Part shown: positions 1-4,890 of the stretch, in pieces
Position numbering within the stretch: the first letter of the stretch is position 1
Layout of the letters: every line of letters starts with the position of its first letter
Assembly (NCBI GenBank): GCA_902782885.1
Contig: CACZOW010000043.1
Location: forward strand, 1 to 7,687
Source of the DNA: an uncultured Ruminococcus sp.
Lineage (GTDB): Bacteria > Bacillota > Clostridia > UBA1212 > UBA1255
DNA length: 7,687 bases
Direction of reading: 5' to 3'
Notes under the pieces: model-generated
The model's database searches: none
Seen by the model: only the letters and a program-made list of their open reading frames with translations
Told to the model about the DNA's origin: nothing
Made by a program: the position numbers and the translations under genes

Positions 1-795
1 ATCGTTGACGAGAACGTGGTGATCCCGGACAACGTCAAGTCCATCGGTGCCTTCACCTTCAACGGCTGGAAGGAGATCAAGGACCGCGAATTCTACGGTT
101 CCAAACTGCCCAAGAGCATCACGATACCGGACGGCGTCACGCGCATCGGCGATTACGCCTTCTATTTCTGCGAGAATCTGGACACGGTATTTATCGCGGA
201 TACCGTCACCGAGATCGGTGAAAAGGCGTTCTACGGCTGCAGCAATATCACTTCAGTGCACATTCCCGACGGTGTCACGGAGATCGGCGATTACACCTTC
301 TACGGCTGCACCAAACTGACCGAAGTCAGACTGCCCGAAGGCCTCACTTCCATCGGACGCTACGCGTTTTATAACTGCGACGCGCTGACGACTCTGGAGA
401 TACCCGCAAGCGTCAGCAAAGTCGGCGCCTTCGCGTTCACCGGTACGCCCTGGTTCGATTTCCACAACGAGAAACTGTTCATGATCGGCGACACACTGGT
501 CAAATACAACGGCGAGTCTCACGCGGTACTGCCCGACTCCGTCCTTTCCATCTGCGGCGGCGCGTTCGAGAACGAATCCACCGTTTCCGTAACGCTCCCG
601 GCGGCAATGACCACTATCCCCGAGTACGCGTTCTCCGGCTGCGTCAACCTCAAGGAGATCGGTCTGGATAACGTCACCGCTATCGAAGAGCGCGCGTTCA
701 ACGGCTGCAAGGCGCTTACTGCCACCGTTGACACCTCCGCGGTCAACGTCGCTCCCGACGCCTTCACCAACTGCCCCAACGTCGTGCTGAAGTAA
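1..795 (+). CDS. BspA-like leucine-rich repeat protein, C-terminal part (5' end outside window)
   Basis: The frame is open from the first base, so the gene begins upstream; the GTG at 16 is an internal codon, not a credible start. The visible 264 residues are almost wholly leucine-rich repeats of the BspA / LRR_5 type: each unit reads roughly (I/V)xxIGxxAFxxCxxLxxVxIPxxV. Five units (IG positions coded near 145, 214, 283, 352 and 421) are exactly 69 bp (23 residues) apart. An interruption follows, with TPWFDFHNEKLFMIGD and then LVKYNG, a spacer often seen between LRR blocks in this family. Three more units then follow at about 22-residue spacing. The protein ends at TAA 793-795 just after the last repeat, with no membrane anchor, LPXTG motif or other C-terminal domain visible. 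Related proteins are usually secreted or surface-exposed and bind host or matrix proteins. Any signal peptide would lie outside the window, so location and ligand are inferred. It converges with recN and is not functionally tied to it. Confidence 0.88.
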   Translation: MVDENVVIPDNVKSIGAFTFNGWKEIKDREFYGSKLPKSITIPDGVTRIGDYAFYFCENLDTVFIADTVTEIGEKAFYGCSNITSVHIPDGVTEIGDYTFYGCTKLTEVRLPEGLTSIGRYAFYNCDALTTLEIPASVSKVGAFAFTGTPWFDFHNEKLFMIGDTLVKYNGESHAVLPDSVLSICGGAFENESTVSVTLPAAMTTIPEYAFSGCVNLKEIGLDNVTAIEERAFNGCKALTATVDTSAVNVAPDAFTNCPNVVLK

Positions 796-832
796 CAGCG
801 TTCCGGCGGCAATAAGTTAATAGTATTAAAAC

Positions 833-859
833 GGCCCGCGGTAAACGGGCCTTTTTTTT
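833..859 (+). terminator. Rho-independent terminator of the LRR gene, possibly bidirectional
   Basis: A GC-rich 6-bp stem (GGCCCG 833-838 pairing with CGGGCC 846-851) with a 7-nt loop is followed directly by eight T residues (852-859), 37 bp after the LRR stop codon. Read on the - strand the same stem is followed by GTTTTAATA, a weaker U-run, so it may also stop transcripts running out of recN. No better terminator was found behind recN. Confidence 0.88.
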
Positions 860-882
860 GTGCGGCAGCGGCGCAGTAGTTC

Positions 883-912
883 CTCATTATTGCTCATTAT
901 TGCTCATTTTTG
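883..912. repeat. Three-copy 10-bp tandem repeat between convergent genes
   Basis: CTCATTATTG occurs at 883-892 and 893-902, and again at 903-912 with one mismatch (CTCATTTTTG). It lies between the LRR terminator and the recN stop codon and is AT-rich inside a GC-rich region. No function is evident. It could be a simple replication-slippage repeat or a cluster of protein-binding sites. Confidence 0.85.
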
Positions 913-953
913 AGGTGAGAGCGCCGCCTGCAACCAGGCAAAAAATCAAATAA

Positions 954-2696
954 CTATTTTTTTTCGGATTTCTCCTGCAGCAGTTCCCTCGCATGGCGCA
1001 GCGAGATCTCCGTGAGCGCGCCGCCATCCAGCAGGCGCGCGATCTCTTCGACACGGCGGACGCCGGAAAGAAGCTCGGCGGAAGTGGAAGTATTGCCGTC
1101 TTTGACAAATTTGGAAATATAAATGTGATTGTCCGCCGCCGCGGCCAGCTGCGCGTGATGCGTAACGCAGATGACCTGGCGCAGATCGGAAACAGTCTTA
1201 AGTTTTGACGCGATCCGGCGCGCCGCCAGGCCGCTGATGCCGGTGTCGATCTCATCGAAAATAAGAGTGGAGACGTTGTCCGAGCGGTTCTGCACCGTCT
1301 TGATCGCCAGCATGATGCGGGACAGCTCGCCGCCGGACGCGATGCGCGAAAGTGGTTTCAAAGGCTGCCCCGGATTGGGAGAGATCAGGAATTCCACGCG
1401 GTCCAGGCCGTCCGGTCCGAACTCCGCGTCGCCGCCGGCCTCCGGCTCGTAAAAGAAATCTACGTCGGTGCGGAACTCGGTAGAAGCCATCTCCAGATCC
1501 CGGAGTTCCGACATTATGCGTTCGCTGAGCGCGGAGCCCGCCTCGGTACGGCGCGCGGAAAGCTCGCCCGCCAGTTCAAACAGCCTATTCGACAGGTCGC
1601 CCAGGCGCGCGGAGATCTCCGCCGCGTGCTCCTCCGAATCCGTCAGAAACGCCAGCCGTTCGGCCGCCCGGTCCCGGAATTTCATGATCTCGGCGTACGT
1701 CTCGCCGTACTTGCTTTTCAGCCGGAACAGATAATCCAGCCGGCGGCTCACCAGTTCCGCTTCCTGAGGGTCGTATTCGGCCTTTCCGGCCGCTTCTGCA
1801 AGCTGCGCGATAAAATCTTCAAACTCAAAATAAAGCGATTCTGCGGCCTCTGAGAGCGTTTTAAACTGATCGCTCAGTTCCGCAGCCCGCGCTGTGTTCG
1901 AACGGATGCCGCCCAGCAGCGCCCCGACGCCGCCTTCACTGCCGGGACCCGTTTCCGCCGCGTCGCTCCCCGCTTCCGCCAGGGCACTCTCCAGCAGCCC
2001 GCGTATCTTCTCCGCGTGGGCTAAAAAGCGGCTGCGCTCCGAAAGGTACTCCTCTTCATCCGGGGACAATTGCGCCCCGTCGATCTCCCGGATCTGGTAG
2101 CTCAGCAGATCGATCGTGCGCGCCCGCTCCGCCGGACTCCCCGAAAGCGCTTTCAGGCTGCGATTTAGTTCTTTATATTCGGCGAGTGCCGCGTGATACT
2201 TATCCAGCGTATCTTTGATCGCGTCGCCGCAGAACGCGTCCAGCAGTCTGAGCTGCACCTGTTCATCCACCAGCAGGCGGCTTTCGCTCTGGCCGTGGAT
2301 GTCTACCAGCGTCTCGCCGATCCGGCGCAGCGCGGCGGAGGCAACACTGTTCCCGTTGACCCGGCATACGTGGCGCCCGCCCGCGGAGATCTCCCGCTCC
2401 AGCACCAGTACGGCGCTGTCCGCGGCATCGGTGTCGATCGATCCGGGCAGTACCGAATTGACTGCCCCGGCGGTCTCCGGCGTCAATCCGACAAACTCCC
2501 CCCGCACCGAACCGCTCCTGCAGCCCGTGCGGACAATATCTTTTTTGACCCGCGAGCCCAGCAGCGCGCCGATCGAATCGATAATAATGGATTTGCCCGC
2601 GCCGGTCTCGCCCGTAAGGCAGTTCATTCCGCCGGTGAACCCGATGGTGATATCTTCGATCAACGCTATATTTTTGATACTAAGCGATCTGAGCAT
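954..2696 (-). CDS. recN: DNA repair protein RecN (SMC-like ATPase)
   Basis: RecN is a cytoplasmic SMC-like ATPase recruited early to DNA double-strand breaks in recombinational repair. The 580-residue length is normal for the family. The N-terminal half-ATPase shows MLRSLSIKNIALIED and the Walker A motif GETGAGKS (residues 29-36), followed by VDIHGQSESRLL (131-142), the RecN-typical HGQ segment. Residues about 155-400 are the coiled-coil arms, rich in Ala, Glu, Arg and Leu. The C-terminal half has the ABC signature ASGGELSR (453-460), Walker B LIFDEIDTG (478-486) and the switch-histidine segment VTHHAQLA (511-518). That last motif usually reads THLPQ(V/I)A, so the HA pair is a deviation. The ATG start has GGAG nine bases upstream. 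It is the last gene of the nadK-argR-recN unit, 54 bp after argR. The gene ends with an A-rich codon run (eight A residues just before the TAG). Confidence 0.97.
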   Translation of the reverse strand: MLRSLSIKNIALIEDITIGFTGGMNCLTGETGAGKSIIIDSIGALLGSRVKKDIVRTGCRSGSVRGEFVGLTPETAGAVNSVLPGSIDTDAADSAVLVLEREISAGGRHVCRVNGNSVASAALRRIGETLVDIHGQSESRLLVDEQVQLRLLDAFCGDAIKDTLDKYHAALAEYKELNRSLKALSGSPAERARTIDLLSYQIREIDGAQLSPDEEEYLSERSRFLAHAEKIRGLLESALAEAGSDAAETGPGSEGGVGALLGGIRSNTARAAELSDQFKTLSEAAESLYFEFEDFIAQLAEAAGKAEYDPQEAELVSRRLDYLFRLKSKYGETYAEIMKFRDRAAERLAFLTDSEEHAAEISARLGDLSNRLFELAGELSARRTEAGSALSERIMSELRDLEMASTEFRTDVDFFYEPEAGGDAEFGPDGLDRVEFLISPNPGQPLKPLSRIASGGELSRIMLAIKTVQNRSDNVSTLIFDEIDTGISGLAARRIASKLKTVSDLRQVICVTHHAQLAAAADNHIYISKFVKDGNTSTSAELLSGVRRVEEIARLLDGGALTEISLRHARELLQEKSEKK

Positions 2697-2703
2697 ATAA
2701 ATC

Positions 2704-2760
2704 CACTCCGCCGGCCGGTCATCCCGCCGGTCAGTCAGCCCGCAGGCCGGTCACTCCGCC
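2704..2760 (-). repeat. Short direct repeats across the argR-recN junction
   Basis: Read on the - strand, TGACCGGC occurs three times (2753-2746, 2733-2726, 2721-2714); the first copy contains the argR stop codon. GGCGGAGTG occurs twice (2760-2752 inside argR and 2712-2704), 48 bp apart, and the second copy carries the GGAG ribosome binding site of recN. The pattern suggests local duplication of the argR 3' end that built the recN leader. This origin is inference. Confidence 0.7.
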
Positions 2761-3200
2761 AGCCGCGCGAACCGCATCGACAGTTCGGACGCCAGCCCCT
2801 CGGTCTTGCAAACGAGCAGTACGGTATCGTCGCCGGCAATTGACCCCAGCACGCCCCGGAGCTGCATGGAATCCACCGCGGACGCCAGCGCGCCGGCAAG
2901 GCCCGAGAGCGTCCGGATGACCAGCAGATTGCCCGCAAAATCACATGAAACAAACGAGTTTTTAAACACCGGCATAAGTTTTTCCGGCATATCCGCGTCC
3001 GCGTGCAGCAGCGCCGCGTACATCTGCCCGCCGTCCGGAGCCGCCTGCTTGATCAGATTAAGCCTTTTGATGTCCCGGGACACGGTGGCCTGACCCACGG
3101 TAAAGCCGCGTTCTGTAAGACGCCTGAGCAGTTCCTCCTGCGTCGCGATCGGTTCCTCCGCGATGATCTTCAGTATTTCTTCGTGTCTGTCTTTTTTCAC
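2751..3200 (-). CDS. argR: Arginine repressor ArgR
   Basis: ArgR is a hexameric transcription factor that binds ARG boxes when loaded with L-arginine, repressing arginine biosynthesis and in Bacillus (AhrC) also activating catabolism. The 149-residue length is typical. The N-terminal winged helix-turn-helix spans about residues 1-65, with the recognition helix GQATVSRDIKRL (36-47) and the conserved SR pair. The C-terminal oligomerisation and arginine-binding domain (about 80-149) has the family motif GSIAGDDTVLLV (119-130), usually GTIAGDDT, containing the Asp pair that contacts arginine. The start is GTG (3200-3198), preceded by AGGGAGG at 3215-3209 with an 8-bp spacer. That site lies inside the end of nadK, whose stop codon is only 2 bp away, so translation is probably coupled. 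No arginine biosynthesis gene is in the window; the regulon is elsewhere. Confidence 0.96.
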   Translation of the reverse strand: MKKDRHEEILKIIAEEPIATQEELLRRLTERGFTVGQATVSRDIKRLNLIKQAAPDGGQMYAALLHADADMPEKLMPVFKNSFVSCDFAGNLLVIRTLSGLAGALASAVDSMQLRGVLGSIAGDDTVLLVCKTEGLASELSMRFARLAE

Positions 3201-3202
3201 GG

Positions 3203-4066
3203 TCAGTCCCTCCCTGCTCCGGCCAGTTTGCGCCGCCGGCCCTCAGCTTTACGCCGCAGTACTTCGTAGAAATTCGGCGGGTCGATGCGGACTATCTTAA
3301 CGCTGCGTCCCGAAGGCAGGCAGCGGCATACGTATCCCTTTTCAAAACGGATGTTTTTATGGCCGTCCACCGATACGAACATCGAGTCGTGCTCCAGGCA
3401 CATGCTGAGCTTCACTTCGCTGCCGCCGCCGGCAACGATCGGCCGTCCGTCGGTGAAGTGCGCGCATACGGGAGTAACGACGATCACGTCGTTGCCCGGC
3501 TCCACGATCGGTCCGCCGGAGGACATCGAGTACGCCGTTGACCCGGTCTGGGTGGCGACCACGATGCCGTTGCAGGGGTAATTGTCAACGAACGCTCCCC
3601 CGATGCACACAGTCACATACGCGAGCCTTGCCAGCGTACCGCGCTCCAGCACACAGTCGTTGAGGGCGTATTCGTCAAATTTAACGCCGCCTTCCGCGTC
3701 CGTGACCAGCACCCGCAGCACCCGCCGCTCCTCTATGACGTAATCCCCTTTCGCCAGCCGGCGGATGACCGGCTCCGGATCGTCGTGTTCAAATTCCGTG
3801 AGGAGCCCCAGGTTGCCGAGATTAAAGCCGCATATGGGCAGATCGCGCTCCAGCGCCTTAGCCGCGGTGCGCAGAAACGTGCCGTCGCCGCCCACGCTTA
3901 TGAGCAGGTCCGCGCGGGAGATCACGTCCCCGCAGTCGCTCAGACCCGCCACCAGCGCGCAGGGCCCGCTCTCCGTACCGCGCACTTTATCCACGGTACG
4001 CGCCAGCAGCTGCGCATACTCTATACATTCGTTTTTGTGTTCGTCGTATACGATCCCGATAATCAT
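3203..4066 (-). CDS. nadK: NAD kinase
   Basis: NAD kinase phosphorylates NAD+ to NADP+ in the cytosol, using ATP or polyphosphate. The 287-residue protein has the diagnostic motifs in order: GGDGT (59-63), the segment NLGNLGLLTE (82-91), the ND pair of the NE/D motif in ALNDCVLERG (134-143), the glycine-rich TGSTAYSMSSGGP (174-186), and PVCAHFTDGRPIV (199-211). DGH at 234-236 stands where DGQ is common. The core ends at the usual NFYEVLRRK (265-273), after which comes a basic 14-residue tail, AEGRRRKLAGAGRD. The DNA coding this tail also holds the argR ribosome binding site, so its sequence may reflect that constraint. The ATG is preceded by GGAGG (4080-4076) with a 9-bp spacer. It is the first gene of a nadK-argR-recN unit, an order common in Clostridia, where tlyA often precedes it; tlyA is absent here. 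Confidence 0.97.
   Translation of the reverse strand: MIIGIVYDEHKNECIEYAQLLARTVDKVRGTESGPCALVAGLSDCGDVISRADLLISVGGDGTFLRTAAKALERDLPICGFNLGNLGLLTEFEHDDPEPVIRRLAKGDYVIEERRVLRVLVTDAEGGVKFDEYALNDCVLERGTLARLAYVTVCIGGAFVDNYPCNGIVVATQTGSTAYSMSSGGPIVEPGNDVIVVTPVCAHFTDGRPIVAGGGSEVKLSMCLEHDSMFVSVDGHKNIRFEKGYVCRCLPSGRSVKIVRIDPPNFYEVLRRKAEGRRRKLAGAGRD
3209..3215 (-). promoter_or_regulatory. Ribosome binding site of argR, inside nadK
   Basis: AGGGAGG, 8 bp before the GTG start of argR and within the last codons of nadK. It supports the GTG start, since no ATG is positioned for it. Confidence 0.8.
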
Positions 4067-4114
4067 TACGGCAAGCCTCCGCTCCGGCGCGCCTTGCGCC
4101 CGCCTCGTGCCGTC

Positions 4115-4124
4115 AATTATAATT
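4115..4124. promoter_or_regulatory. Perfect 10-bp palindrome overlapping the -10 box
   Basis: AATTATAATT is its own reverse complement and sits over the -10 hexamer, inside a looser inverted repeat TCAA...TTTGA (4113-4127). It could be an operator, but AT-rich -10 regions form such palindromes by chance. It does not match the ArgR box pattern (TGAAT...ATTCA) well. Confidence 0.3.
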
Positions 4125-4145
4125 TGAAACCGGTGCGTCTGTCAA
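4116..4145 (-). promoter_or_regulatory. Consensus housekeeping (sigma-70/sigma-A) promoter for nadK-argR-recN
   Basis: On the - strand, TTGACA (4145-4140) and TATAAT (4121-4116) match both consensus hexamers exactly with an 18-bp spacer. The -35 box begins two bases after the DUF2344 stop codon. Transcription would start near 4109, giving a leader of roughly 43 nt to the nadK ATG. The leader has a possible 5-bp GC hairpin (4086-4100) just before the ribosome binding site. The promoter is a short AT-rich island in GC-rich surroundings. Confidence 0.8.
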
Positions 4146-4146
4146 T

Positions 4147-4890
4147 TCACCACAGCGGTACGCACGCGCCGTCAAGATATTCCAGCTTATGCACGCGGTC
4201 AAGTTCGCACGAAATCTGCATTATTTCCGGGCTGTTTTCACGCGTTTCCGCACTTTCGGCGGCGTCAATACCGTTGATCTTATCCAAAATTCCCTTCAGC
4301 GCGACCTCCGGACGCAGATTTGCCTCATTTCCGGCAGCCAGGATCGCCGTAAAGGCGCACCCGCGTTCCGGAATATCGGCAATATCCGTACCGAAGCTGT
4401 GGATCAGCGGCCGTATATCTACGTTTTTCACACCGCTTTTGGATTTTTTGGCGGTAATAATGGGGGTGCCGGCCTCGAGACAGCGCCGGAGCTTTTCGGG
4501 AAATATTTCCCGGGACGCGGCGTCGGGGAAGCTCAGTTCCATGCGGTAGCGGCAAAAAGCCACGGGGCGCATGACGTTGCCCTCTCCCGGCTCCAGATGC
4601 CGGATCTTCAGCGGAACTATGCCCTCCGGCAGCGAGCCCCGCAGCAGTTCCATAATACTGTCGGTATCCGCCGGCCCCGACAGCTGCATATCCACATATT
4701 CCGCTTCGCTGGTCATGCCGAGGGGCAAAGGCGCGCTGAACACCAGCTCGGCGTGAGGATTGAAGCCCTGGGAGTACACCAGGTCCAGCCCGGTGCGCCG
4801 CGCCATGCGTGTGAATATTTTCAGCAGATCCAGATGGGAGATATATTTAGCGCGGCCGGTCTTACTGAATCTGATCCTGTATTTTTCCAA
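4147..4890 (-). CDS. DUF2344 radical SAM-linked protein (TIGR03936-type)
   Basis: This 247-residue protein belongs to the DUF2344 family, found next to or fused to the radical SAM protein encoded just upstream; its biochemical role is not established. Family hallmarks are YRIRFSKTGRAKYISHLDLL near the N-terminus (residues 4-23), GFNPH (42-46), PLPLG (54-58), EYVDMQL (64-70), KNVDIRPLI (155-163) and LRPEVAL (192-198). The start is placed at TTG 4890-4888, because family members begin right at the YRIRFSKTG block and AAGGGGG (4904-4898) lies 7 bp upstream. The frame stays open to an ATG at 5010, but that extension is low-complexity sequence that merely shadows the radical SAM C-terminus. The gene overlaps the radical SAM gene by 29 bp in a different frame, implying co-translation. 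The Cys content is low (about four scattered residues), with no metal-binding cluster. Confidence 0.9.
   Translation of the reverse strand: MEKYRIRFSKTGRAKYISHLDLLKIFTRMARRTGLDLVYSQGFNPHAELVFSAPLPLGMTSEAEYVDMQLSGPADTDSIMELLRGSLPEGIVPLKIRHLEPGEGNVMRPVAFCRYRMELSFPDAASREIFPEKLRRCLEAGTPIITAKKSKSGVKNVDIRPLIHSFGTDIADIPERGCAFTAILAAGNEANLRPEVALKGILDKINGIDAAESAETRENSPEIMQISCELDRVHKLEYLDGACVPLW

Noticed and set aside
926..939. Small hairpin GCCTG-CAAC-CAGGC behind recN as an intrinsic terminator
   Set aside because: On the recN strand the T-run comes before the stem rather than after it, so the polarity is wrong. The 5-bp stem is also weak.
2193..2843. + strand open frame (216 residues) opposite the recN start and argR end
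   Set aside because: It spans the junction of two real opposite-strand genes and has no motif or domain.
4113..4160. ArgR box near the nadK promoter
   Set aside because: Only one TGAAT half-site (GTGAATTGACA on the - strand) is seen and no properly spaced ATTCA partner. The nearby palindrome has the wrong pattern.
3785..4549. + strand open frame (254 residues) across the nadK promoter
   Set aside because: It overlaps two real genes and a consensus promoter, and its composition is shadow-like.
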